DNA from: Tessaracoccus coleopterorum
GTDB lineage: Bacteria > Actinomycetota > Actinomycetes > Propionibacteriales > Propionibacteriaceae
NCBI RefSeq assembly: GCF_011174705.1
Contig: NZ_JAANIJ010000001.1
Location: 1,674,001 to 1,738,000 of the forward strand
Direction: 5' to 3'
Length of the DNA: 64,000 bases
Part shown: piece after piece, positions 30,594-42,548 of the stretch
Layout: the number at the start of each line of letters is the position of its first letter
Numbering within the stretch: position 1 is the first letter of the stretch
Position numbers and translations under genes: made by a program
The notes under the pieces: model-generated
Told to the model about the DNA's origin: nothing
Database searches by the model: none
What the model saw: only the letters and a program-made list of their open reading frames with translations

Positions 30594-31600
30594 TCAGGTG
30601 ATCGTCCAGGCCCCACCGTCGGTGCTGACCCAGACCAGCAGCGGCCCGTCGGTGAGTCCCAGGCTTCCCGTGAACGCCCCGGTGGTGTCGACGAGGAGGG
30701 TCAACTCCTCGGTGACCTCGAAGACGAGGATCCGGCCCGAGCCCGAGTAGGTGAACTGCTTGGTGGTCGCCGGGCCGTAGTACCAGAGCACGGCGTCGGA
30801 GACGCCCTTTGCGCTGGTGGTCAGCTTCGGCGCGGCCGTCCACGGCCGGAGGGTGATGGTCCACTCCCCCTCCCCTGCACCCTGAGGTGGCCGGATGAGT
30901 CCTCCACCAGCCCGATCATGGTCGACCCCGTGTAGTTCCCGGTGCCCATCAGGCCGTCATCGGTGGGGTTGCCCGACGGGTCGAGCGTGCTGACGAGGAA
31001 CTCGTCGGTTCCCTTGTAGGTGAATGTCAGGTAGGCGATGTCCATGCCTGCCGGGAGGCTGATGGTCGTGGTCCCGGTGCCCGAGTAGGTGGCGTACACG
31101 TTGTCGGTGAACCGCACCATGTTGTTGAACTGCCAGCCCTCGATCGTGACGTACCTGGTCCCGGAGGAGGTCCGCTCGGCCTGGATCGCGGTGCCCCAGA
31201 TGTAGGAGCGGCAGCCGTTGTTTCCGGTGGTCGGGGTGTCGCACTCGGTGAACCAGTCCCGACCCTCCGACTCCCACGCTCCGCTGCGGCCCAGGTTGTT
31301 GTTGATCCAGCGGGCACGCGGGCTCGCCTTGTAGGTCAGGTTGTTGAACACCCAGCCGGTCTTCTGCACGTACCTGCCGCGCTCGACCTTGACCTGGGTG
31401 GCCCAGATCTCGGTGCGACACCGGTCGACATTCGACGAGTACTTCTGGCACGCCGTGTTCCACTGACGGCCGTTGACGGTGTGCTTTCCGGGCGTGATGT
31501 AGACGTCGACGGCTGCTTCAGCGCCCTGCGTGAGGGGACCCATGACCGCGACCAGCGCGAGCGACGAAGCGATCGCCAGTCGGGAGAGTAGCTTCTTCAT
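30594..31600 (-). CDS. Secreted protein with two Trp/Cys repeats
   Basis: Sec signal peptide (MKKLLSRLAIASSLALVAV then GPLTQGAEA) with likely cleavage after AEA. Two copies of a domain of about 55 residues follow: NGRQWNTACQKYSSNVDRC with EIWATQV and GWVFNNLTY, then SEGRDWFTECDTPTTGNNGC with YIWGTAI and GWQFNNMVRF. Each has W-x4-C, a second Cys before R-x-x-IW, and a final GW-x-FNN. The rest (about 160 residues) is rich in beta-strand and Thr/Gly, such as YSGTGTTTISLPAG and TFTYKGTDEFLVSTL. One missing base near 30878. I do not recognise a named family; surface or exported binding protein is a guess. Confidence 0.7.
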
Positions 31601-31647
31601 GGCGGTCGATGTAGGCGATCCCCTCCGGCGCCGGGGTGGACCGGGAG

Positions 31648-32537
31648 TTAATTGTGTCCCGGGCTCCAGGGGTCTCCCGGGGCCATCACTCCCGGCGGGC
31701 GGCGCAGGTGCGCCCCGACCTTCTTCGCGCGCTCGTCGACGATCTCGATGATCCTGGCCGCCGCCTCCTCCAACGCGACGCCCGTCGTGTCGATCACCGG
31801 GGCTCCGAGCCTGCGATGGATCCGGGCGATCTCGTCGAGTTCGTCATAGATCTTCACGAGGTCTGCGTAGCCGTCCTTCGTCCCGAAACCGCCCAGCCCC
31901 TTCACCCGTTCGCCACGGATGGTGAGGAGCCGATCCGCGTCCATGGTCAGCCCGATGATCCGCCACCGGTCAACGGTGAAGAGCTCGGGAGGCGGGGCGA
32001 TGCCCGGCACGAGCGGCACGTTGACGGCCTTGTACCCCAGATAGGCGAGGTAGATCGACAGCGGGGTCTTGCCCGAGCGCGAAGGGCCAACGAGGCAGAT
32101 GTCGGCCTCGTGCAGCACCGCGGGCATGGCTCCGTCGTCGTTGCGCACCGCGAAGTCGATGGCCGCCATCCGGACGAAGTACTCCGCCTCGACGGCAGGG
32201 CCCGCATCGCCACCTGGTCAGCCTCGATGCCACTGATCTGCTCGAGCGCATGCATGGCGTCGGTCATCAGATCCGCGTGCGGGATGGAGGCGTCCCGGCA
32301 GAAGTTACGCACCAGGCTCGCCAACTCCTCGTTGACAAGCGTGTAGAACACCGCAACGGGGTTTCCCGCGTCCCGGACGGCCTCGAGGGCGAGGATCAAC
32401 GCCCTCGTCGTGAGCATCTTGCGATGCCGGACGATGGTGAACTCCCGCGACGGGAACTGCGCGATCGCCGCGCGGGCGATCCGGGCGGCCGTCTCTCCGG
32501 TCGAATCGGCGATGATGTGGATCTCGAGAGGAGCCAT
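31648..32537 (-). CDS. PPDK regulatory protein (kinase/pyrophosphorylase)
   Basis: DUF299/PSRP bifunctional enzyme that inactivates PPDK by ADP-dependent Thr phosphorylation and reactivates it by Pi-dependent dephosphorylation, releasing PPi. Seen: EIHIIADSTGETAARIARAA start, CRDASIPHADLM, the P-loop VGPSRSGKTPLSIYLA, GYKAVNVPLVPG and the final VIDTTGVALEEAAARI. One missing base near 32205. ATG 32537 is the start used by the family. About 297 residues. Its target gene ppdK lies just downstream, with the secreted protein gene between. Confidence 0.93.
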
Positions 32538-32714
32538 GCGCCCAACTGTAGGCCGCGGCGGCCTGGACACGCGGCCGCCCCGGCAACCTCACGACACCCG
32601 CATCCCGGGCGACGGATTCCGACCCCGATCGTCCCGCGTCGAGGTGGGCAGGGATAGGCTGATCAGAACCGGCCGGGCGAAGGTGCCCCGCCGCAGCAGG
32701 AGGTGCAATTACCG

Positions 32715-33105
32715 ATGGAGACCACCACCGAAACAGAATCGGCAAGCCTCGAGGTGTCGCTCGCCGTCCCCAAGCCACTGACGGCGGTCTGGTCCGCCCT
32801 GATGACCCTCCGGGCAACGACGCCCTCCTCGGCGTCGGAGGCCGACTCGGCTCGAAGGGTGACGACTGGCGGCCGAGGACGGCACATACGGCGTCACCAG
32901 GAGCTTCCACCCCATGGAGCAGATCCGCTTCTCGTGGCATGCGGACGACGAGGCACCACGCTCGATCGTAGACCTGCAGTTGCGGGGCGGAGACGACCAG
33001 ACCCACCTCGTCCTCGCACAGCAGCAGCTGCCTGCCGACGCCGACATCAACGCACTCTCGGCGCGCTGGGAGGGAGCCCTCGGCAGGATCGCGGAGCTGG
33101 CCTGA
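32715..33105 (+). CDS. SRPBCC (START-like) domain protein
   Basis: About 130 residues of the AHA1/polyketide-cyclase fold. SLEVSLAVPKPLTAVWSALM is the first strand-helix unit; after two missing bases (near 32812 and 32865) YGVTRSFHPMEQIRFSWHAD and THLVLAQQQLPADADI follow, the usual central strands, and a C-terminal helix ARWEGALGRIAELA. The WxxxLxrI ending is typical. AGGAGG stands before ATG 32715. Ligand unknown. Confidence 0.75.
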
Positions 33106-33107
33106 AC

Positions 33108-33414
33108 TCAGCCCCACACGGTCAGGGTGCCGTCGGGGCCACCGTCACGAGACGGCGGCCGATCCGGGTGAAGCTCAAGGATTCGCCGCTGTCCCTCCAT
33201 ACCCAGTCGAGCTCACCGGCGGTCGTGACGGCTGCCATCGCGAACCTGGGGTTGGCGGCCTCCACGTCGCGCATGCGGACGATGAGTGCCGTCCGTCCTG
33301 GCAGCACGTCCAGCACGGGCGCCAGGTGTCGAGCCGGTACGCAGACGCACGTCCCGCCGTGTTGCGCAGGTTCGGCATGTTTCCCCACCCCAGAGGTCGG
33401 TTTCGAATGGTCGG
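33108..33414 (-). pseudogene. Truncated paralogue of the beta-propeller gene
   Basis: The reading APVLDVLPGRTALIVRMRD, then RFAMAAVTTAGELDWVWRDS and APDGTLTVWG, repeats the C-terminal blades of the gene immediately upstream (APVLDVLRGNRTLIVRMCD, RFSVASITADGRIAWVRHD, GRDGTLSVRG). Only about 100 residues remain, with no good start codon or signal of its own. It looks like the 3' remnant of a second, partly deleted copy in tandem. One or two missing bases also affect it. A short functional ORF cannot be excluded. Confidence 0.55.
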
Positions 33415-34840
33415 TCACGCCGGCGGCGGACCGTTGACGCCCTTGCGGGCGCGATCACCCCGGACCGAGAGGGTGCCGTCGCGGCCCAACGTCGCCAGGT
33501 GGGGCCGAACCTCGGCATGGACCACGAACCCAATGTGTCGTGGCGCACCCATGCGATCCGACCGTCGGCTGTGATCGAGGCGACCGAGAAGCGTGACACG
33601 GCCGTGCCCGGGTCGCACATGCGCACGATGAGCGTCCGGTTACCCCGGAGCACGTCGAGCACCGGCGCCGGGGTGACCGTGTGCCAGAGGCGCTCTCCGG
33701 TCTGCATGTCGTAGGCCTGAACCCATGAGCCGGAGGTTGTCTCTCCCGCCGTTCCCCGCTCGGGAAACAGCGTCTGCGCCCCGGAATAGAGGATGAGCCG
33801 CCCTCGAACTGGGTCACCCGCGTGAAGATGCCTGTGTCGGTGAGAGTCCAGCGCGTCGCACCCGACCACGGGTCGACCCGCTGCAGGCTTCCGGGGACTC
33901 GAGCAGCAGTGCATCGCCGACGACGTAACCGTGCCCCCACTTCTCCTCCCGGCGCCACAGTCGCCGCCAGGTGTCGAGGCTCCAGCCGTCGGTGCCGTCG
34001 GTCCCGGTCAGCACGGCGACCCCGTCCACCACCTGGAAGGCCGGACCATCCGCCAACCAGCGGGGCACCGCGCCGTCGGCGGCCCGGATGCCGAGGGTGT
34101 ACTCCTGTTGCCCACGCCAGCCGTACGCGGTGCGCAGCAGGAGCATGCCGTCGCGCTCGATGACCACCGGATTACGCATCGCCCGGTTGAGGGCCTCACT
34201 CATCGGCACCTGCCTGCTCCACACAACGGCATAGGGGAGGGTGCGGCGAGCCTCGTCACCCGGAGCGCGGGCCGCCGACGCCGTTCGTCGGCACCGCGAC
34301 CAGGAGGGAACCCCGGTCGCTCGACCCGAACCAGCCGACGCCCGCGTCGCTGACGGGGACGTCGAACCGGAACTGTCGTTCCCCGGTGAGCCGGTCGAGC
34401 AGGGTCACCTGCTGCCCGGCCTGGAGTGCGACCCACCCGGTGCCGGGCAGGTCCCGGACCACGAACGCGGATGCGGCACCGGTCAGCCGGTAGCGCCACC
34501 GCACGTCGCCCGACTCGGCGTCGAGGCCACGGACGCCGGCCCGGCTCGGCCATGGGGCGGTTCCTGGATCCCGATCAGGTCGCTACCCAGAGCGACCGCG
34601 TTCTCCCCTCCCTCAGCCGGGTCGACCAGATGGGTGGCGGAACGGCCCCCAGGTGCAGGCCGTCGTCGTCCATGGTGGGGAGGCGGCAGCCCCGACGAAG
34701 GCGACGAGGCCAGCCACGGCTGCGAGCGCCGTGCACAGGTGGCGCGTGTGGCGCCGGGTCCATCGGGAGACCGGGGCGGGCCCGGCGATCTCGGTGAGTT
34801 CCAGGACGTCCTGGTCGTCCTCGTTTCCTGGCAGTCTCAT
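33415..34840 (-). CDS. Membrane-anchored PQQ-like beta-propeller protein
   Basis: Short acidic cytoplasmic start (MRLPGNEDDQDVLELTE), one membrane helix at about residues 37-55 (LCTALAAVAGLVAFVGAAAS), then an extracytoplasmic domain of repeated blades: GVRGLDAESGDVRWRY, VTLLDRLTGERQFRFDV, GWSLDTWRRLWRREEKWG, VDPWSGATRWTLTDTG and VQAYDMQTGERLWHTV. The D-x-x-TG-x-x-x-W pattern is that of PQQ-like propellers, here probably a scaffold and not a quinoprotein enzyme. At least six missing bases. GAGGGGG stands before ATG 34840. About 475 residues. Partner unknown. Confidence 0.75.
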
Positions 34841-35168
34841 GATCCCCCTCAATTCGGGGTCAATGTAAGTCTGCCCAGACCTCATCGGTAGACCCTGCGC
34901 AAGCCTCCATCCAGCGACACGACACGACGAGCACCGCCGTGTGGCGACGGGTCCACACCCACATCGGCGCCCCGTCTGTGGCGGGCTGAGTTCGACCACG
35001 TCATCGGGTTCGATCCGTCAACCCTGGTGTCCGCGCGGGCCGCCGTTCCGGGCGGCGCGGAGCGACGAACCTCACCCCCGGCGGTGGCCGCGGGGCGCCC
35101 GGTCCTAGTATGGGCAGGGACGGCAACGAAGCCGTCATCAGACCTGGTTCACAGGAGAAGTGGTCGAC
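34841..35168. promoter_or_regulatory. Divergent promoter region before hppA
   Basis: A 328-base gap between the propeller gene and hppA. The only core-promoter match I can support is TAGTAT at 35106-35111, a -10-like box about 58 bases before the hppA ATG, with no good -35. An AGGAGA lies just before the start. No ORF with family resemblance and no RNA gene were seen. Confidence 0.4.
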
Positions 35169-37638
<2,470 letters not shown>

Positions 37639-37646
37639 ACAACACC

Positions 37647-37681
37647 CGACGGCCGCCCGCAGGCTCTGCGGGCGGCCGTCG
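37647..37681 (+). terminator. Strong terminator after hppA
   Basis: CGACGGCCGCCCGCA and TGCGGGCGGCCGTCG form a perfect 15-bp stem with loop GGCTC, 8 bases after the stop. It also lies after the convergent M23 peptidase gene and may serve both. Confidence 0.85.
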
Positions 37682-37702
37682 CCGTTGTCCAGGGTGGTGC
37701 GC

Positions 37703-38346
37703 TCACCAGTGGGTGATGCCGTTGGCCCTCAGGAGCGCCCCGGGTCGGAGGCGGTGTAGATGTCTCCGGGGTGGTGCCGGGCTCGTAGTACTCGAGGTGC
37801 AGGTGGGCACCGAATGAGCGCCCCGTCTCCCCACCTCGCCGATCTGCTGCCCGACCGTTACCGTGTCGCCCGGGGCGACATCCGCGTCGCTCAGGTGGGC
37901 GTAGAGGGTGTGGGATCCGTCCGCTGCCCGGATGATCAGGTGGGTGCCCGCCCATCCGCCCGCCGTCGGCTCGACGACTGTGCCCGCGACCACCGCGTGT
38001 ACCGGGGTGCCGACGTCGGCCGCGAAGTCGAGGCCCGTGTGATAGCGCGACCATGACCCGGTCGCCCCGAATCGGGCGCTCAGACGGTAGCTGCCACGTT
38101 CGAGCGGGAGCGACGCGGTCGGCTCCGGCTCCGGGCAGGCGCGGCCACCGGAGTGGGCGCTGGGGAAGCCGCGGGCCTGGGGGCAGGCGTGGGCGCGACG
38201 AAGCGGCCGGCCTCCACCGGCACCGGCGCAGCGACAACCGGTTTCGTGGCCGCGGAGGCCGACGAGACGCCGGTACCCATGAGGGCGAGCGCTGCGACGG
38301 TCAGGTTCAGGACTGCGCGGCGCGGATGGTTGAAGCGGAACTGCAT
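37703..38346 (-). CDS. Secreted M23 (LytM) peptidase
   Basis: Zn-dependent peptidoglycan endopeptidase family. Sec signal peptide: MQFRFNHPRRAVLNLTVAAL with further ALMGTGVSSASA. A Pro/Ala linker (VAPTPAPRPAASPAPTP) leads to the peptidase domain: SRYHTGLDFAADVGTPVHAV with the HxxxD zinc ligands, DGSHTLYAHLSDADVAPGD, and GAHLHLEYYEPG with the HxH pair. All ligands are present, so it could be active. Breaks near 38135, 37825 and 37760. About 210 residues. Probably exported and cell-wall acting. Confidence 0.88.
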
Positions 38347-38500
38347 GGATCTCCCTGAGTTGGACACCCCTATTCTGAGGGTTTCTCAGGCAATTCTCAA
38401 ATACCACCGGCCTTGCGCGCTCAGATCGGAGCCTTTGACGGTTGGGCTTCACCGACTTCCTGAGACCACTCCTCAGGTTGATCAGGCTTCCGGGAAAGAC

Positions 38501-38531
38501 GAAGGCCGCGCCCGGCTCGGGCGCGGCCTTC
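38501..38531 (-). terminator. Terminator after FKBP gene
   Basis: GAAGGCCGCGCCCG and CGGGCGCGGCCTTC form a perfect 14-bp stem with a 3-base loop, 15 bases after the FKBP stop. On the minus strand it is followed by GTCTTTCCC. Confidence 0.8.
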
Positions 38532-38546
38532 AACGTGTCGGGTGGA

Positions 38547-38926
38547 TCAGGTGAGACGGATGAGGTCGCAGACGAAGATCAGCGCCTCGCCCGGGCCGAT
38601 CACGCCGCCGGCGCCCCGCTCGCCGTAGGCGAGGTGCGACGGGATGGTCAACTGGCGACGCCCCCCGACCTTCATGCCCTGGATGCCCTGGTCCCAGCCC
38701 TGGATGACCCGGCCGCCGCCGAGAGGGAAGGAGAGCGGCGCACCGCGGTTCCACGAGGAGTCGAACTCCTCGCCGGAGCTGAAGGCCACGCCGACGTAAT
38801 GCACGTGCGCGACGTCGCCGGCCTTGGCCTCGGGCCGTCACCCTCGACGATGTCGGTGATGACGAGATCAGCGGGGGCCTCGCCGCCCGGGAAGTCGACC
38901 TCGGGCTTCTCATTCATGTTGGTCAT
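38547..38926 (-). CDS. FKBP-type peptidyl-prolyl isomerase
   Basis: Cytoplasmic FKBP of about 127 residues, one domain. VHYVGVAFSSGEEFDSSW, PLSFPLGGGRVIQGWDQGIQ, the GMKVGGRRQLTIPSHLAYG segment and the closing ALIFVCDLIRL are the standard FKBP core, and the active-site Tyr, Asp, Trp and Ile are seen. One missing base near 38832. ATG 38926 (MTNMNEKPEVDFPGG) is used; no signal peptide. Confidence 0.92.
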
Positions 38927-39016
38927 GGCCCCGAGCCTACCCGGACGGCAGCCCTTCCCACACGCCCGGAAGCGCGCGAATCCTCCCCTCCACGGCTCGC
39001 CGGGTAGCCTGTCGGG

Positions 39017-40141
39017 GTGAGCATCACCTGTCGTCCCATCTCCGCCGAGCAGCACCTCGGGTTCATCGTCGAACGCGGCTCGGCGTCGTTTCTCCAGACC
39101 CCGGCATGGGCGAGCGTCAAGCCCGAGTGGCGCGCCGAGTCCGTCGGCTTCTTCGACGGCGGAGTCCTCACCGGGGTGGGGCTGATCCTCTACCGCCAGC
39201 TTCCCAAGCTGCGGCGCTTCCTCGCCTACCTCCCGGAGGGCCTGTCCTGGACTGGACCAGGGGAGACATCCCGAGCACCTCGCCGCGCTCGTCGCGCACG
39301 CGAAGAAGGCGAGGGCCTTCGCGGTGCGGATCGGCCCGACCACCGTGCACCGCCGCTGGTTCCCCGCCACGATCAAGGAGGCGATCGCCGACGAGACGGT
39401 CACCCGGCTGTCCGAGGTGACGCCGGATGTCACCGTCAACGCCGCGACCAGGCTGCGCAACCAGCTCCTCCACGGTGGCTGGCGGACCGATGAGACGGGC
39501 CACGGCTTCGCCGCCGGCCAGCCGATGTTCAACTTCCAGCTGCCGCTGCGCACCGCGGACGGCGCCCAGAAGACCGAGGACCAGATCCTCAAGGGCATGA
39601 ACCAGCTCTGGCGCCGCAACATCAAGAAGGCCGCCAAGGAGGGTGTCACCGTCCGTAACGGTGGTCGTGCCGAACTCGCGGACTTCCACCGCATCTACCT
39701 CGAGACCGCGCAGCGCGACGGCTTCACCGGCCGCTCGCTGAGCTACTTCCAGACGATGTGGGATGCCCTGAACTCCGAGGCCCCCGACCGGATGAAGCTC
39801 TATCTCTCCGAGCATGAGGGCGACCTGGTCGCGGCGACCACGATGGTCCGCGTCGGGGAGCATTCCTGGTACTCGTACGGCGCATCCACCAACGCCAAGC
39901 GCGAGGTCCGGGGATCCAACGCCATCCAGTGGCAGATGATCCGCGACGCCAACGAGGCGGGCTGCGCGGTCTACGACCTACGGGGTATCACCGAGGGGTC
40001 GGAGCCGACGATCCCGAGATCGGCCTCATCCAGTTCAAGGTCGGGACGGGCGGCGAGGCCGTCGCCTACGTGGGCGAGTGGGACTACGCCATCAACAAGC
40101 CACTCCACTACGCGTTCAACCTCTACCTGAAGCGGCGGTGA
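39017..40141 (+). CDS. FemX-type peptidoglycan bridge aminoacyltransferase
   Basis: Fem/Mur-ligase-like GNAT-fold enzyme that adds an amino acid from aminoacyl-tRNA to the stem peptide on lipid II. SASFLQTPAWASVKPEWRAE is the classical N-terminus, QLWRRNIKKAAKEGVTVR the joint between the two GNAT halves, SWYSYGASTNAKREVRGSNA and AGCAVYDLRGITEG the second half, and LIQFKVGTGGEAVAYVGEWD the ending. Missing bases near 39245 and 40005. GTG 39017 is the start. About 375 residues. In Propionibacteriaceae with LL-diaminopimelate walls the added residue is often glycine, which is inference here. Confidence 0.9.
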
Positions 40142-40145
40142 CCTG

Positions 40146-41181
40146 GTGCCCCTCACACTGACGATCGACCGCGCCCGCTGGGAGGCGCATCAGCGCGACC
40201 TGATCTCCCAGGTCCCGGGTTGGTGCCCGTAGCCAAGGGCAACGGTTACGGGTTCGGGCTCGACGTGCTCGCCCGGCAGTCCGGAGTGCTGGGCCTTCCC
40301 GTCCTCGCTGTCGGGATCGCCCAGGAGGTCGCCAAGGTGCGTGCCGGCGGCTGGGCCGGCGGGTTCAGCGGCGACCTCGTCGTGCTCAACCCTTGGCGCC
40401 CCTTCGACGACGTGGCTACGGCCCAACTCGCGGATCCGCACGTCATCGTGACCGTCTCACGCGCCGAGGACGTCACCGCCCTCGCGGCCGCCCACCCGGG
40501 CACGCGGGTTCTGCTCGAGATCGAGACCTCGATGCACAGGCACGGGCTGACCCCAGGCGACGTCGACGTCGCGGCCCTCGACCGGCTGACGTTCGAGGGC
40601 TGGACGATCCACCTGCCCGCCGACGGCTCCCTTGCGGACGCCCACCGGCTCGCCGCTGGCGGCCTCGCCGTCCGCACCGGCCCGATCTGGGTCTCGCACC
40701 TCAGCGTGGCCGACTACCGGGCGCTCAGCGCACGCCTCGACGTGCCGACCCACATGCGCATCGGCACGCGGCTCTGGCTGGGCGACAGGGAGGCCTACCG
40801 CACCACGGCGACCGTGCTGGACGTCCATCGGATCGCGAAGGGCGACCGGCTCGGCTACCACCAGGCAACTGCCCCGAAGGACGGCCACATCCTGATCGTC
40901 TCGGGCGGAACCGCGCACGGGGTGGCGATGGCGGCCCCGTCCCGCAGCGGTCGCTGAGGCAGCGCGCCGTCACCGTCGCCCAGGGCGTGCTCGAGGCGGC
41001 CGGTCGGACGTTGTCACCGTATGGGATCGCGGGGAGGAAGCGGGCCTTCGCCGAACCACCCCACATGCACTCGTCGATGATCTTCGTGCCCGGGAGGGAC
41101 CCGCTCGTGAAGGTCGGCGACGAGGTGCCCGTCACCACGAGGATGACGACGGTGACCACCGACGAGGTCCGTTGGGCCTGA
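40146..41181 (+). CDS. Alanine racemase-like PLP protein
   Basis: Fold-type III PLP enzyme related to alanine racemase. The Schiff-base lysine is in VPVAKGNGYGFGLD. VLLEIETSMHRHGL and THMRIGTRLWLGD match the TGMxRxG and RxGxxLYG positions in a modified form. AKGDRLGYHQ keeps the Tyr of the C-terminal domain. Missing bases near 40217 and 40945. GTG 40146 starts 4 bases after the FemX stop, so the two are one operon. A dedicated wall-peptide role is possible; it need not be the housekeeping racemase, because several Alr signature residues differ. Confidence 0.72.
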
Positions 41182-41234
41182 GTCGGGGCGTCAGCCGATC
41201 GGTTGCCCCACGGGGGGCATCCGCTCATACCGGT

Positions 41235-42544
41235 TCAGCACCCCGCCGAGGGATCAGGCACCTCGGGCGTCTTCAACCGGTCGTGCAGGGGATCGCGGAT
41301 GTCACGGATCGACTCGACGACGATCCACGCATGCACGCCTGAACGCAGGATGATGGCGAGCCAGTAGAGCAGGTACGGGCCGCTCTGGCTGATCGTCAGG
41401 GCGCCACCGAGCCAACCCCAGATCGCGAGGTAGTGGCCCACCTCCACGACGGTCAGGGCGATGAGTTCGGTGCGGAAGGGTCGCGACAGGATGAGGGCGA
41501 CGACGAGCCACAGGCCGGTCTGCGGTGGGTACGCCGGGCCCAGCAGCGCCGCGGCGAAGAGCACCACCGCGATGAGTGACCCGATGCGCGGTCGCCGCTT
41601 CGTGACGTAGAGCCAGGCGATGAAGACACAGAGGGCGAGCACGAGTATCGCGAACGCGAGCGACCCGGTGTCACGCAGCTGCAACCCGAACAGCGAGACC
41701 AGGTACCAGAGCGACCCGTATCCGGTCTGCTTGTTGATCTCCTGGTGGTAGAACGCGTAGACGGCGTCGAAGTTACGCAGCAGCAGGGGAAGGTGGATCA
41801 GCAGGAACGTGGCGACGGCCGGGATCGCGAACCTGAGCGCCGTCGCCCAGCCCGAGCGCAACCCGCAGGCGACCACGACCGCGAGCGCGACACCGACCGG
41901 CATCGTCCCGGCGCAGGCCGCGATCCCGACGACCACCCCGCCTCCACCGTTCGCCCGCGGGCGAACGCGGCCAGCCCGATCAGCGTGATGGCGATGGGCA
42001 CCAGATCCCACGAGATCAGGCCCGAGGCCAGGACAACGGGCGAGGCGGCCAGCAGCACCGAGTCCCAGGACGGCCGCCCGTTTTCCGTCCCGCGACCGGA
42101 GCGCGCGAGCGCCAGGCAGGCGACGAGGAAGCAGAGGTAGAGGCCGACTGCGGTCAGGGAGAAGAAGGGCACGCTCTGGTCGATCTGCGCCTGCAGATCG
42201 GCGCCCGACACTCCCGAGAGCAGGGAGGCGAGGTTCCTGGTCAGCAGCACGATCACGGCGATGAGCGGCGGGAACACCAGCTGTTCGGAGGAGAGCGGTG
42301 ACGTCCCCGCCCCGAGCCCCTGGCTCAGGAATGTCGTCTGGATGTCCGAGTAGCAAACCCTGATATAGGAGTTGATGGGGTTGGTCGCCTCGGTCTGGAG
42401 GCACGGGACGTGCCGCAGGTACAGCGCGGTGAAGAGGAGCGCGCTGACCGCCGCGACCGTGGCCAGCGGGCTGAACCAGAACCCCCGTCGGACGGGGTGC
42501 CTGCCCATCGGCCCGCCGAGTCGCGGGTACAGCGCGTTGTCCAC
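41235..42544 (-). CDS. Polytopic membrane protein, GT-C-like, Rv0051 type
   Basis: About 435 residues with roughly ten hydrophobic segments. It opens with NALYPRLGGPMGRHPVRRG, then an N-terminal helix and a long extracellular loop (VPCLQTEATNPINSYIRVCY). Gene position directly after a class A PBP and general layout match M. tuberculosis Rv0051, which follows ponA1 and resembles polyprenyl-phosphate-dependent mannosyltransferases. One missing base near 41940. The GTG start lies 7 bases past the PBP stop. Catalytic residues cannot be assigned, so transferase activity is inferred only. Confidence 0.65.
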
Positions 42545-42548
42545 GGCG

